38,871 nucleotides of DNA from Blautia luti (GCF_013304735.1 NZ_JAAITI010000033.1:1-38871); one strand, 5' to 3'; numbered from the stretch's first letter, positions 24,114-33,100 are shown. Notes: generated by a model from the sequence alone, not told the origin. Numbers and translations are program-made.

Positions 24114-24524
24114 TTATTTTATATCCACAATTCTTCCCAGGTCAATCTTCGTTCCATCTGTCAGAAAGATTTTCTGGTTGCAGTCGTCAATCTTTTTTAT
24201 CTGCCCGGTGACGGTTACATAGGAGCCTCCCTCTTTCCGGTCATCCGGCTGGAAATAGATGATGGTGACGGACTCTGTTCTCTCCCTGTCGGCTATCAGC
24301 TGCCGGAGTTTTTCATCCAGTTCCTGCTTTTTGTCTTCGGAAAGCTGTACCCAGTTATCGGTGAGTCTGGCTGTTTCCCGGATTGCGTCTTCATAGCCGG
24401 TAAGGGCTGCAAAGGGGGAAAACTGTGCAGCTCGGTCATAGAGGGGCATCTGTGGGTGTGTTTTTGAAACATGGTGAGGCAGGTTTATGATGTCCTGGTA
24501 TTTGCCTTTTGGTTTCTTTTCCAT
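24114..24524 (-). CDS. YolD-like protein
   Basis: A 136-aa protein with the YolD-like fold signature near its start: YQDIINLPHHVSKTHPQMPLYDRAAQFSPFAALTGYEDAI, then a coiled segment and a beta-rich C-terminus that includes YVTVTGQIKKID. YolD-like genes accompany Y-family polymerases in Firmicutes and are predicted to be UmuD-like partners; the role is not fully established. The ATG directly abuts the stop codon of the polymerase gene, so the two are translationally coupled. Confidence 0.88.
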   Translation of the reverse strand: MEKKPKGKYQDIINLPHHVSKTHPQMPLYDRAAQFSPFAALTGYEDAIRETARLTDNWVQLSEDKKQELDEKLRQLIADRERTESVTIIYFQPDDRKEGGSYVTVTGQIKKIDDCNQKIFLTDGTKIDLGRIVDIK

Positions 24525-26066
24525 TTATGCTCTGTGACCTCCGATCTGGTTGTTCCGCTCTATGGTTGTGGAACCTTCCTGTAAGCTGCTGCCTTTCAGT
24601 ATGGCATTTTTTCCGAATTTCTTTTTTACGGAAAGCATAGCTTCTTGGAGCTTTCGCTCTTTTTCCTGTTTTTCTTTTTCTGCTTTCTGTTCTGCCTCTG
24701 ACACTTCTGATTTAAGGTAATCCGTGAACAGATTCATCTGCTGATATACGGGCTCTGCCGCTGCCAGTTTTTCATCTGTGAGCTGATTGGCTGTGATATA
24801 GACACGCCGGATCAGAAGTGTTTTATCCGTGATACGCTCATACAGGTCAAGGACTGCCTTCATGATCGTTGATGTGGATGAGGTTGGATTGTCCAAATTT
24901 ACAGTTCCGTGACCATGTTTGGGAATTTTTCTTCCATAACGGTCTGTTTTTATTTCGCCCTGATATTTTTTCCTGCCGGAGGAAGATTTCAGATTGTCAA
25001 TATCGTAGCCTATGGTAAGGACTATCTGACTGGTTACCAGCCTTTTTTCCACAAGCTGAAGAACCAGCATGTCTGTCATTTCACGTACGATCAGTTTCGC
25101 CTGTTCAAAATCACTGGGACAGTGCAGTACCTGACCGGAACCGATGCTGTTTGTTTCCGGTTTGTAGGCTTTGATCAGATCCATGGTCACCGGTTCGTAT
25201 CCCCATGCATGATCAATCAGAAGTTCCGCGTTGATGCCGAATATTTTATAAAGAAGATCTTCATTATAGTAATCACGCACACCGCCCAAAGAGCATCTGG
25301 CAATGTCTCCCATCGTGTAAAGTCCTACTTCTTCCAGATTCTTCCTGATTCCTGTGCCTACCCGCCAGAAATCTGTCAGCGGCCTGTGATCCCATAAAAG
25401 TTCCCGGTAGGACTGCTCCGTCAGTTCTGCGATACGCACACCATTTTCGTCTGGTGTTACATGTTTGGCCCCGATGTCCATGGCAATCTTACACAGATAA
25501 AGATTGGTTCCGATTCCGGCAGTTGCCGTAATCCCGGTCTCTTTCATTACATCGGAGATCATTTTTGCAGCAAACTCTCTGGCTGTCATCTGATACATTC
25601 CAAGATAATGGGTGACGTCCATAAACACCTCATCTATAGAATAGACATGCATGTCCTCCGGTGCCAGATAACGGAGGTAAACGTTATAGATCCGGGTGCT
25701 GTAGTCCATGTACAACGCCATTCTCGGCGGTGCTGTCACATAGGAAACGGCCAGTTCCGGATGCGCTTTCAGTTCATCCGAAGACCAGGATTCTCCGGTA
25801 AAACATCTTCTTGGTGCTTTTGTGACACGTGCCTGATTGACTTCTTTTACACGCTGGACCACTTCAAAAAGTCTCGCTCTTCCTGGTATTCCATAGGCCT
25901 TCAAAGAAGGGGAAACTGCCAGGCAGATGGTTTTTTCGGTTCGTTCCCTGTCTGCCACAACAAGATTGGTGGTAAGTGGATTTAAGTTCCGCTCCTGACA
26001 TTCCACGGAAGCGTAGAATGATTTCAGATCGATGGCTATATAGATATGATCTTCTTTTTTATCCAT
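24525..26066 (-). CDS. Y-family DNA polymerase (UmuC/UvrX-like)
   Basis: A 513-aa error-prone translesion polymerase. Metal ligands: Asp13 in IAIDLKSFYASVE and Asp145/Glu146 in YSIDEVF. The thumb has TATAGIGTNLYLCKIAMD; the little-finger region follows about residue 245. The C-terminal 70 residues are a Glu/Lys-rich helix (KAEKEKQEKERKLQEA) and may carry the clamp-binding contacts. The ATG has SD GGAGGTG. The extended -10 promoter and a LexA-like box lie 30-50 bp upstream. Such polY-yolD pairs are common on mobile elements; here no other element genes flank it. Confidence 0.92.
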   Translation of the reverse strand: MDKKEDHIYIAIDLKSFYASVECQERNLNPLTTNLVVADRERTEKTICLAVSPSLKAYGIPGRARLFEVVQRVKEVNQARVTKAPRRCFTGESWSSDELKAHPELAVSYVTAPPRMALYMDYSTRIYNVYLRYLAPEDMHVYSIDEVFMDVTHYLGMYQMTAREFAAKMISDVMKETGITATAGIGTNLYLCKIAMDIGAKHVTPDENGVRIAELTEQSYRELLWDHRPLTDFWRVGTGIRKNLEEVGLYTMGDIARCSLGGVRDYYNEDLLYKIFGINAELLIDHAWGYEPVTMDLIKAYKPETNSIGSGQVLHCPSDFEQAKLIVREMTDMLVLQLVEKRLVTSQIVLTIGYDIDNLKSSSGRKKYQGEIKTDRYGRKIPKHGHGTVNLDNPTSSTSTIMKAVLDLYERITDKTLLIRRVYITANQLTDEKLAAAEPVYQQMNLFTDYLKSEVSEAEQKAEKEKQEKERKLQEAMLSVKKKFGKNAILKGSSLQEGSTTIERNNQIGGHRA

Positions 26067-26096
26067 GGATACACCTCCGGAGTGTTTTCTTTTCTT

Positions 26097-26118
26097 ATTA
26101 TACCAGAAAATTTGTTCG
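26097..26118 (-). promoter_or_regulatory. polY promoter (extended -10) with a possible LexA box
   Basis: TGGTATAAT on the minus strand (TATAAT 26102-26097) is an extended -10. Just upstream, CGAAC-AAAT-TTTCT (26118-26105) has a perfect left half and 3 of 5 matches in the right half of the Gram-positive LexA box CGAAC-N4-GTTCG. SOS control is plausible, not shown. Confidence 0.45.
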
Positions 26119-26145
26119 ATTATAGGTCTTTTTCTTATTTTTACA

Positions 26146-26182
26146 TAAAAAACCTCCTCCGGTTTTTATTGCCGGAGGAGGT
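26146..26182 (-). terminator. fhs terminator
   Basis: An 11-bp perfect stem, ACCTCCTCCGG with CCGGAGGAGGT (26182-26152), loop of nine, then six T on the minus strand. It separates fhs from the polymerase operon. Confidence 0.88.
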
Positions 26183-26236
26183 CTCTATCTGAATTCCCCT
26201 CAAAAATACTTTATAATTATATGTTTCCGATTCTGC

Positions 26237-27922
26237 TTAGAACAGTCCTGTGATCTTACCGCTCTCATCTACGTCAATCTTGGTTGCAGCCGGCACTTTT
26301 GGAAGACCTGGCATGGTCATGATCTCACCTGTCAGTGCAACAATAAATCCTGCACCTGCGGAAATCTTAAGATTTCTTACTGTTACCTCGAAATCTGTCG
26401 GAGCACCAAGCTTTGTCTGGTCGTCTGTTAAGCTGTACTGGGTCTTAGCTACACAGATCGGGCAGTTGCCAAATCCAAGTGCCTCCAGCTGTTTCGCCTG
26501 CTTCTGGGCATTTGCTGTAAGAACCACTTTCTTTCCACCGTAAACCTTCTGTACGATCTGGTTCAGCTTGTCCTCGATGGAGCCTTCCAGTTCATAAGCA
26601 TATGTGAAATCATTCGGCTCTTCAACAAGACGGATCACTTCCTCAGCAAGCTTGATTCCGCCTTCGCCGCCTTTTGCCCATACCTCGGAAAGTGCTACGT
26701 TTACGCCAAGCTCTTTACATTTTGCTTCTACAAAATCAAGCTCTGCCTTGGTATCGGTCGGGAATGCGTTGATAGCTACCACACATGGGAGTTTGTATAC
26801 ATTTTTGATATTGCTTACATGTTTCAGAAGGTTCGGGATACCTTTTTCAAGAGCCTCAAGGTTCTCATTGTTAAGATCTGCTTTTGCAACACCACCGTTG
26901 TATTTCAGGGCACGTACAGTTGCTACGATAACAACAGCACTTGGTGTAAGTCCTGCCATACGGCACTTGATATCCAGGAACTTCTCAGCACCAAGGTCAG
27001 CACCGAAACCAGCCTCTGTGATGGCATAATCTGCAAGTTTCATAGCCATCTTTGTAGCGGTTACGGAGTTACATCCGTGAGCGATGTTTGCGAATGGTCC
27101 GCCATGAACAATGGCTGGAACATGCTCCAGTGTCTGAACAAGGTTTGGTTTCAGGGCATCTTTCAGAAGTGCTGTCATAGCACCCTCTGCATGAAGATCT
27201 CCTGCTGTTACCGGTTTCTGCTCGGAAACTTTGCCATAGGTGTATCCGATGATGATTCTGGAAAGTCTCTCTTTCAGGTCTTTGATATCGCTTGCAAGGC
27301 AGAGAACTGCCATAATCTCAGATGCAACTGTGATGTCGTATCCGTCTTCACGCGGCATACCGTTTGTTCTTCCGCCAAGTCCGTCTACTACATTACGAAG
27401 CTGACGGTCGTTCATATCCACACAACGTCTCCAGGTGATCTTTCTCGGGTCGATGTTCAGCTCATTACCCTGGAAGATATGGTTGTCGATCATTGCAGCA
27501 AGAAGGTTGTTTGCCGCACCGATCGCATGGAAATCACCGGTAAAATGAAGGTTGATATCCTCCATAGGAACTACCTGTGCATAGCCGCCGCCTGCTGCAC
27601 CACCTTTGACACCGAATACCGGTCCAAGGGATGGCTCACGAAGAGCTACCATAACATTTTTTCCAAGTCTCTGCATTCCATCTGCAAGACCTACCGTTGT
27701 AGTTGTTTTTCCCTCACCTGCCGGTGTCGGGTTGATAGCTGTCACAAGAATCAGTTTGCCGTCTTTTTTGTCTGTTTCTTTCAGGAGATTATAGTCGATC
27801 TTTGCTTTGTATTTACCATACTGCTCCAGATATTTGTCATCAATACCTGCTTTCTCTGCAATCTTGGTAATTGGCTCCATTGTGCACTCCTGTGCAATCT
27901 CGATGTCACTTTTGAATCCCAT
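26237..27922 (-). CDS. fhs: Formate--tetrahydrofolate ligase
   Basis: This 561-aa enzyme joins formate and THF with ATP to give 10-formyl-THF, feeding purine synthesis and, in acetogens, the methyl branch of the Wood-Ljungdahl pathway. The P-loop [17 protein letters not shown] lies near residue 65; other conserved blocks are [20 protein letters not shown] and [16 protein letters not shown]. Length is normal. The true start is ATG 27922 (SD AAAGGAG). The frame stays open for 44 more codons, but these run through the riboswitch terminator and are not translated. No other folate or Wood-Ljungdahl gene is adjacent. Control is by the ZTP riboswitch. Confidence 0.96.
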   Translation of the reverse strand: MGFKSDIEIAQECTMEPITKIAEKAGIDDKYLEQYGKYKAKIDYNLLKETDKKDGKLILVTAINPTPAGEGKTTTTVGLADGMQRLGKNVMVALREPSLGPVFGVKGGAAGGGYAQVVPMEDINLHFTGDFHAIGAANNLLAAMIDNHIFQGNELNIDPRKITWRRCVDMNDRQLRNVVDGLGGRTNGMPREDGYDITVASEIMAVLCLASDIKDLKERLSRIIIGYTYGKVSEQKPVTAGDLHAEGAMTALLKDALKPNLVQTLEHVPAIVHGGPFANIAHGCNSVTATKMAMKLADYAITEAGFGADLGAEKFLDIKCRMAGLTPSAVVIVATVRALKYNGGVAKADLNNENLEALEKGIPNLLKHVSNIKNVYKLPCVVAINAFPTDTKAELDFVEAKCKELGVNVALSEVWAKGGEGGIKLAEEVIRLVEEPNDFTYAYELEGSIEDKLNQIVQKVYGGKKVVLTANAQKQAKQLEALGFGNCPICVAKTQYSLTDDQTKLGAPTDFEVTVRNLKISAGAGFIVALTGEIMTMPGLPKVPAATKIDVDESGKITGLF

Positions 27923-27965
27923 AATGTTCTCCTTTCTCCGCTGCAACCGTCTGCATCTTTTATCC

Positions 27966-28004
27966 CATAAAAAAGAGCAGTATCTGAATTTTTTCAAATA
28001 CTGC
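27966..28004 (-). terminator. Terminator of the ZTP riboswitch
   Basis: As minus RNA, GCAGTAT (28004-27998) pairs with ATACTGC (27983-27977), extended inward by a partial stem with one mismatch, followed by T-rich CTTTTTTA. The 5' arm reuses the last bases of the aptamer (GGGCAGT), so ZTP binding and termination are mutually exclusive. Confidence 0.8.
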
Positions 28005-28078
28005 CCAGACGGTCGACTCATCGAATCTCCGGCTCCCTCGTGGTTATCCCACAACTCCGTCAGTCACCGAAGACTTTA
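28001..28078 (-). promoter_or_regulatory. ZTP/ZMP (pfl) riboswitch controlling fhs
   Basis: Minus RNA begins GTGACTGACGG, then a hairpin TGTGGG-ATAA-CCACG, the conserved GAGGGAGCCGG, and after a short linker the 3' conserved CCGTCTGGGCAG. This is the order and sequence of the pfl motif, which senses ZTP/ZMP during folate shortage and is typically found before fhs. The 3' strand overlaps a terminator arm, so binding would turn fhs on. Confidence 0.88.
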
Positions 28079-28094
28079 TTAATTTGATGATTGA

Positions 28095-28123
28095 ATACTA
28101 ACATATTTATTAGTACTTGTCAA
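28095..28123 (-). promoter_or_regulatory. fhs promoter
   Basis: TTGACA (28123-28118), 17-base spacer, TAGTAT (28100-28095) on the minus strand, starting transcription just before the ZTP aptamer. TACTAA (28116-28111) and TTAGTA (28101-28096) form an inverted repeat across the spacer, ending in the -10 box. Confidence 0.75.
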
Positions 28124-28255
28124 GAAATTATCAAATTATTTTTTCACTTTTAAAGTGAGCTGAGTCTAATTTTCTGAATCATTCCAGTTTTCCGTACTAT
28201 TCATCAGATACTGAATGTTATAAGGAAAATTCTATTTTTCGTCAATTAACGTAAT

Positions 28256-29110
28256 TCATGTCTGATCTTTGCCTGCAAAACCACACCGGATTGCCTGTGT
28301 CGGACATATCTTTTTACACCTTCCACATCGGATGCACTCTGCACTGTTAGGATCCTCTGTCGGATCAACCTCCATCTGGCAGATATTTCTGCATTTTCCG
28401 CAGTGAACACATTTTTCTTTCTCTACTCTGTAACGAAAAACGGAAACTTTATTAAATACCGAATAAAAAGCTCCCAGCGGGCAGATATACTTACAGAATG
28501 GCCGGTATATCATAATTGATAAGATAATGGTGATCACCAGGATCGTATTTTTCCACATGTACAGCCAGCCTACTGCACTTCGCATGGATTTGTTCAGCAG
28601 CACCAGCGGGATACCTCCCTCCAGCGTTCCTGCCGGGCAGATCAGCTTGCAGAAATATGGTGCTCCCTGGCCCATGATATCTACTACAAACATGGGAAGT
28701 AGGATCACAAATACAAGAAAGATCACATATTTCAGTTTTCTCAAAAGCTTGTCTCCCCGAAATGTCCGGATCTTCTTTGGAAAAGGAATCTTGTTCAACA
28801 GATCCTGGATCAGTCCAAATGGGCAGAGAAATCCGCACACCAGTCTTCCAAGCAGCGCTCCTACAAAGATCAGAAATCCAGCTACATAATATGCCATCTT
28901 GAAGTTCCAGCTTCCGATCACAGCCTGAAGGGAACCAATGGGACAGGCCCCTCTTGCTCCGGGGCAGGAATAACAGTTCAGCCCCGGAACACAGACATTT
29001 TTCATTTTTCCGGTATAGATCTTTCCAGTCACAAAGCCTGATATGTGACTGTTTGTAAGGGCCGCCCACAATGCCTGGATCCCATGCCGCGGCCATTCAT
29101 TTATTTTCAT
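28256..29110 (-). CDS. NapH/CcoG-like membrane polyferredoxin (4Fe-4S binding protein)
   Basis: A 284-aa protein with about four hydrophobic segments and many cysteines. The N-terminal CVPGLNCYSCPGARGACPIGS, then two CxxxCP loops typical of NapH/MauN (CGFLCPFG, CKLICPAG) and CKYICPLGAF. The C-terminal pair of ferredoxin motifs is CVHCGKCRNICQ and CIRCGRCKKICP, for two [4Fe-4S] clusters on the cytoplasmic side. It probably passes electrons across the membrane. I start at ATG 29110 (MKINEWPRH, the usual family start); a TTG at 29131 with GGAG four bases upstream is an alternative, which would overlap the CXXC gene. Clustered with the TlpA-like gene, it may reduce extracytoplasmic thiols. Confidence 0.87.
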   Translation of the reverse strand: MKINEWPRHGIQALWAALTNSHISGFVTGKIYTGKMKNVCVPGLNCYSCPGARGACPIGSLQAVIGSWNFKMAYYVAGFLIFVGALLGRLVCGFLCPFGLIQDLLNKIPFPKKIRTFRGDKLLRKLKYVIFLVFVILLPMFVVDIMGQGAPYFCKLICPAGTLEGGIPLVLLNKSMRSAVGWLYMWKNTILVITIILSIMIYRPFCKYICPLGAFYSVFNKVSVFRYRVEKEKCVHCGKCRNICQMEVDPTEDPNSAECIRCGRCKKICPTQAIRCGFAGKDQT

Positions 29111-29117
29111 CTTCTTA

Positions 29118-29270
29118 TTATCCAATGCCAATACACTCCATACAGATGTTGATCGCTTTTGTAAAAACTACAGATACCTCACCTCTGCAGATTCCCAGTA
29201 TCATCAGTAAAATTCCAAAAACTGCCAGAGCAGGTCCGATCCACCTGGATTCTGTTATTTTCCGAATCAT
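29118..29270 (-). CDS. CD1871A-family CXXC miniprotein
   Basis: A 50-aa protein: a short basic N-terminus MIRKITESRW, one hydrophobic segment IGPALAVFGILLMILGICRG, and a C-terminal KAINICMECIGIG with the CXXC pair. This matches the small CD1871A family of Clostridia that is encoded beside a NapH-like protein and a thioredoxin-like lipoprotein or secreted protein. The ATG (29270) has GGAG nine bases upstream. The stop lies eight bases before the ATG of the polyferredoxin gene. Probably a single-span membrane redox or metal partner; its biochemical role is not known. Confidence 0.82.
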   Translation of the reverse strand: MIRKITESRWIGPALAVFGILLMILGICRGEVSVVFTKAINICMECIGIG

Positions 29271-29297
29271 TTTTCCACTCTCCATAATAATCATCTT

Positions 29298-30446
29298 TTA
29301 CTTTGAAACGTTTTTAAGCTCTTTTTCCACGATTTCCTTCCATTCGTCCAGTGTATGGCTTCCTGTATAGGTATCGCCTACAATATTTCCATCTTTGTCA
29401 ACAAAAAATGTTTCAGGAAATGCGGAAATCCCCTGCAGACGGCCGTTCATCATAGTAGTATCCGGTATCAGGAACGGATACTCTGCTTTTGTTTTTTCCT
29501 GAAGAATGCCAGCTTTTTTTACAGCCTCCTCGTCCTGATTTCCCTTTTCATCTGTAGTATCAAGCACCACACCTGCTACTCCGACGCCTTTCTCTTTCAT
29601 TTCTTTATAGAGCTCCTGAAGTTCCGGAATCTCTTTTACACATGGTGAGCACCAGGTTGTAAAAACATTTACCAACGTCAGGTCATAGTCACTGAACACT
29701 TTTTCTGTATATGTTTTTCCATCTATTCCTGTTGTTTCAAATTTTCCTACAGATTTTACATCCTCCGGGTTGCTGCTGGTATCCTGTGGCTGGTCAAACA
29801 CGGAAATATTCTGATACGGTGTCATTTCCGTAATATCGGTTTTGATCTTTTCCAGCTCCTTTGTCAGCTTTTCATCTGCATCTTTGTTGGTGCTCAGATA
29901 ATATTTGTATTTCCCGTCACTGCTGCTTCCAAGCTCTTTATGCTCTGTACAGCCGGTGATCTCATCCAGCTTTTTCTGTGAAGCTTCGTCATAAACGCCA
30001 ATTGTACCGATTCTGTCCAGACCTGCCACCCAGTCGTCATATCCTGTTCCCATCTTCTGTATTTCGGCATTTTTCTGTTCCTCTGTCATTTTGCTCCAGC
30101 TTACGTAGGCATATGTCACTGCATTGGTCTGATTCTCAAAATCTTCCGTAGTAAGCATTGCAATGCTCTGATCCTTGATCTGATTTAACAGCTCCTTCGA
30201 AAGTGAAAGCTTCAGTCCCAGAAACGGATATTCATAAGAATCCTGTGCCTTGCAGGTTACGTCGGAAGGCTTAAATGTACCTGCTACCAGATCTGATGAA
30301 ACTGCCTCTCCATCCACCGCCATTGCCTCTCCGATATCTGCTGTTTCCGTGCTCTCTGCCGCTGTTACCGGCACACTTCCTAATGCAGATATTCCTAATA
30401 CCGCTGCTGCCATAAGTGCTGTTATTTTCTGTGTTCTCAATTTCAT
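29298..30446 (-). CDS. Secreted TlpA/ResA-like thioredoxin-fold protein
   Basis: This 382-aa protein has a Sec signal peptide (basic MKLRTQK, hydrophobic core, TAA-ES near residue 30; no lipobox Cys). Residues about 58-215 are a domain I do not recognise. The C-terminal 155 residues are a redoxin/TlpA domain with the redox pair Cys266/Cys269 in TTWCSPC and the cis-Pro loop GISAFPETFFVD. It would reduce or exchange thiols outside the membrane with electrons from the adjacent NapH-like protein (inference). First gene of the cluster; the small CXXC gene follows after 27 bp. Divergent from a two-component system. Confidence 0.87.
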   Translation of the reverse strand: MKLRTQKITALMAAAVLGISALGSVPVTAAESTETADIGEAMAVDGEAVSSDLVAGTFKPSDVTCKAQDSYEYPFLGLKLSLSKELLNQIKDQSIAMLTTEDFENQTNAVTYAYVSWSKMTEEQKNAEIQKMGTGYDDWVAGLDRIGTIGVYDEASQKKLDEITGCTEHKELGSSSDGKYKYYLSTNKDADEKLTKELEKIKTDITEMTPYQNISVFDQPQDTSSNPEDVKSVGKFETTGIDGKTYTEKVFSDYDLTLVNVFTTWCSPCVKEIPELQELYKEMKEKGVGVAGVVLDTTDEKGNQDEEAVKKAGILQEKTKAEYPFLIPDTTMMNGRLQGISAFPETFFVDKDGNIVGDTYTGSHTLDEWKEIVEKELKNVSK

Positions 30447-30651
30447 TGTTTATATTCTCCCTTCTGATATCACCGGCCCATATCTGGAACCAGCATATAT
30501 TTTATATGTAAATTTTGTTCTCTGTAGCCTTACTATATCATCCCCTGTATAAAATCTCTGTTAAGAAACAAAAAAATTTACAGGAATTTTATGCTATACA
30601 TGATATTATAGATAACAAAGCAAAATCAACTGTTTTTTAGGAGAATTTACT

Positions 30652-31329
30652 ATGCATATATTGATAATCGAAGATGAAAAGCAGCTCTGCCAGTCTATTG
30701 CGGAGGGACTTCGTATGGATGGCTATGAAGCGGACACATGTTTTGACGGGGATGAAGGACTGGAATTATGTCTGGTGGAAAATTATGATCTCATCCTTCT
30801 TGATCTGAACCTTCCTGGCGTTGATGGTCTGGAAATCCTGCGCCAGTTTCGGAAATCCGATACTTCCACTCCCGTTTTGATCCTCTCTGCCAGAGGACAG
30901 ATCCAGGACAAGGTAGAAGGGCTTGATCTCGGTGCCAATGACTATCTCACAAAGCCTTTTCATTTTGAAGAGCTGGAGGCACGGATCCGAAGTCTGACAC
31001 GAAGGAAATTTATCCAGCAGGACGTATGTCTGCAATGCGGACGTATCAGCTTTGATACCCGTACAAGAAAGGCCAGTGTCGATGGACTTCCCCTTTCTCT
31101 GACCCGAAAGGAAAGTTCTCTTCTGGAATATTTCCTTCTTCATCAGAACCGTATCATAAGTCCGGAAGAAATGATCGAGCATATCTGGGACGGAAGCGTC
31201 AACAGTCTCAGCAATTCCATTCGTGTCCACATTTCTTCTCTTCGAAAAAAGCTGCGCACTGCTCTCGGCTTTGATCCGATACAGAATAAGATCGGCCAGG
31301 GTTACATTTTAACGGAGGATGTACAATGA
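30652..31329 (+). CDS. OmpR-family response regulator
   Basis: This 225-aa regulator has receiver residues 1-115 with EDE (7-9), Asp51 (LLDLNLPG), and the Thr/Lys pair in LTKPFHFEELEARI. A winged helix follows (about 128-222) with LTRKESSLLEYFL and IRVHISSLRKKLR. SD TTAGGAGA. Four-base overlap with the kinase gene. It diverges from the redox cluster across 205 bp, which it probably controls. Confidence 0.92.
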   Translation: MHILIIEDEKQLCQSIAEGLRMDGYEADTCFDGDEGLELCLVENYDLILLDLNLPGVDGLEILRQFRKSDTSTPVLILSARGQIQDKVEGLDLGANDYLTKPFHFEELEARIRSLTRRKFIQQDVCLQCGRISFDTRTRKASVDGLPLSLTRKESSLLEYFLLHQNRIISPEEMIEHIWDGSVNSLSNSIRVHISSLRKKLRTALGFDPIQNKIGQGYILTEDVQ

Positions 31330-32492
31330 AAAAAATAACCGGAAAGCTATCTCTTCAATGGCGTCTGACACTGATCACCGCACTGCTTATGACAGTCACC
31401 TGCATTCTGATGTATTTTTTTATCAGCCAGTCCGCAGTTGCCGGAATGGAGGATCTGGGAGATTACATGATACGGATCGATAACACAGATTCTGCTCCCA
31501 TCACCTTTAATATGGATCCCTCCGTCTTATTTCCGGAGCTTTCCGATCAGCTGCAGCTGACCAAAAAACTTTTTCTCACCAAAGGACTCATGGTAACAGG
31601 GATCATCATCCTTCTCAGCAGTATCTGCACTTATTTTATCAGCCGTCAGGCATTACTTCCGCTTCGCAGACTCAGCCAGGAGGTAAACCAAATAGAGGTC
31701 CAGAACCTTTCAGAGGCTCTTGAAGTTCCTGCTACCAATGACGAAATTTCCCGCCTGACAATTTCATTTAACAAAATGCTTGCACGCCTGGATGAGGCCT
31801 TTACTGCACAGAAGCAGTTTTCTGCCAATGCAGCCCATGAGCTTAGGACTCCTCTTGCCGTTATCCAGACAAATCTGGAGGTCTTTGCCCGCAGAGAAAC
31901 ACCTGCTTTAAAGGATTATCAGGAGATTTTTTCCATGCTCCAGGAACAGACCGGGCGACTTTCCCATCTGGCTGAAATCCTCCTGGATATGACCGGTGTA
32001 CAGACTGTTGAACGTTCCGAAAGGATCTCACTGGCAGCACTGACGGATGAGGTTTTCTGCGACCTAGCTTCTGTAGCGGAACAGAAGGATGTTGAACTGA
32101 TCCAGCAGGAGGGGGACTGCATTATTACCGGAAGCTATCTGCTGCTGTATCGCGCTGTGTACAATCTTGTGGAAAATGCGATCAAATACAATCACTCCGG
32201 TGGAAAAGTAACCGTAAATATCCATCCTTCCGAAGAAATAACAGATACATCCACCTCTGTCAATTACGTCTTTCTTGAAGTCTCCGACACCGGAATCGGC
32301 ATTCCTCCTGAATATCAGGAAAAAATCTTCACCCCGTTCTTCCGTGTAGACAAATCAAGAAGCCGTGCTATGGGAGGTGCCGGCCTGGGGCTTGCACTTG
32401 TCAGTGAAATTGTCAGACAGCATAACGGACAGGTAAAAGTACTGGAAAGCAGCAAAAAAGGCAGCATGATTGCAATCATACTGCCAGTCTGA
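31326..32492 (+). CDS. Sensor histidine kinase
   Basis: A 388-aa membrane kinase. Two transmembrane helices (about residues 13-34 and 87-106) enclose a small (about 50 aa) extracellular loop. HAMP about 107-160; HisKA with His171 in ANAAHELRTPLAVI; HATPase_c with NLVENAIKYNHSGG, VSDTGIGIP and GGAGLGLALV. The small loop suggests sensing within the membrane or through a partner rather than ligand binding. ATG overlaps the regulator stop. The gene ends 22 bp from the convergent kinase gene at 32515. Confidence 0.92.
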   Translation: MKKITGKLSLQWRLTLITALLMTVTCILMYFFISQSAVAGMEDLGDYMIRIDNTDSAPITFNMDPSVLFPELSDQLQLTKKLFLTKGLMVTGIIILLSSICTYFISRQALLPLRRLSQEVNQIEVQNLSEALEVPATNDEISRLTISFNKMLARLDEAFTAQKQFSANAAHELRTPLAVIQTNLEVFARRETPALKDYQEIFSMLQEQTGRLSHLAEILLDMTGVQTVERSERISLAALTDEVFCDLASVAEQKDVELIQQEGDCIITGSYLLLYRAVYNLVENAIKYNHSGGKVTVNIHPSEEITDTSTSVNYVFLEVSDTGIGIPPEYQEKIFTPFFRVDKSRSRAMGGAGLGLALVSEIVRQHNGQVKVLESSKKGSMIAIILPV

Positions 32493-32514
32493 ATATGTTT
32501 GTATTACATTTACT

Positions 32515-33033
32515 TTATATGCTCATGAACGCAATCGCTTTGCGATCTGCGTTCAAATCCGAGTATATTTTTTCAACAATACTGTCTGTATCCATTTCGC
32601 AGGTAATAGCCTGTTCCCTGAGAACTGAAGAAAAATCTTTTTCTCTCCACCATCTGCGCATATCTTTTTCACCAAATTCTCTGTTTCTTGTATTATGTCG
32701 TCTCACGGTTTCTTCAAACGACAGATCAAAATAATATGCGTATACATTTGAACCATATAATTCATTTGCCAGTTCAAACAACGAACGATACCATTCATCA
32801 TACATGATCCCTTCCAGGATAGAAAATTCGCTGTGTTCCCTTCCGTATCGTAAAAGTTCTGCCATAAGCGGCAAAGCCTTTGTATCTATGCCATCATCAA
32901 CCCACAGCATATTTCTTCTGACCTCATCCTGTGATATCAGCATTGTATTACGTCCTAGCTTTTTCTGTAATGCTTTCGCTACTGTTGTTTTTCCACTTCC
33001 GGAGTTTCCTCTGAGAATGATCAATTTTCCCAT
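32515..33033 (-). CDS. P-loop small-molecule kinase (AAA_33-type)
   Basis: This 172-aa protein has Walker A GNSGSGKTT (residues 9-17), a DEVRR motif (35-39), a lid with RRHNTRNREFG, and MRRWWREKDF. It resembles the uridine-kinase/chloramphenicol-phosphotransferase/zeta-like group of P-loop kinases, often seen as resistance or unknown-substrate kinases. No antitoxin gene lies beside it, so a toxin role is not supported. Downstream of the AraC gene by 67 bp on the same strand. Confidence 0.78.
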   Translation of the reverse strand: MGKLIILRGNSGSGKTTVAKALQKKLGRNTMLISQDEVRRNMLWVDDGIDTKALPLMAELLRYGREHSEFSILEGIMYDEWYRSLFELANELYGSNVYAYYFDLSFEETVRRHNTRNREFGEKDMRRWWREKDFSSVLREQAITCEMDTDSIVEKIYSDLNADRKAIAFMSI

Positions 33034-33100
33034 GCTTTGGTTTCTCCCTTACTCATCCTTTTTTCTTTTATACTGATAATTTCTGTACAGTAACCGTTTC

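Noticed and set aside
26819..27970. 383-codon plus-strand frame
   Set aside because: Antisense shadow of fhs, Cys-rich, without SD or family pattern.
27923..28054. N-terminal extension of fhs
   Set aside because: The open codons run through the ZTP aptamer and terminator; [11 protein letters not shown] with its SD at 27922 is the normal start.
28491..29096. 201-codon minus frame
   Set aside because: Alternative frame inside the NapH-like gene; the other frame has all the cysteine motifs.
32515..33033. Zeta-toxin-like toxin-antitoxin pair
   Set aside because: The P-loop kinase resembles that group, but no antitoxin-like small gene lies beside it.
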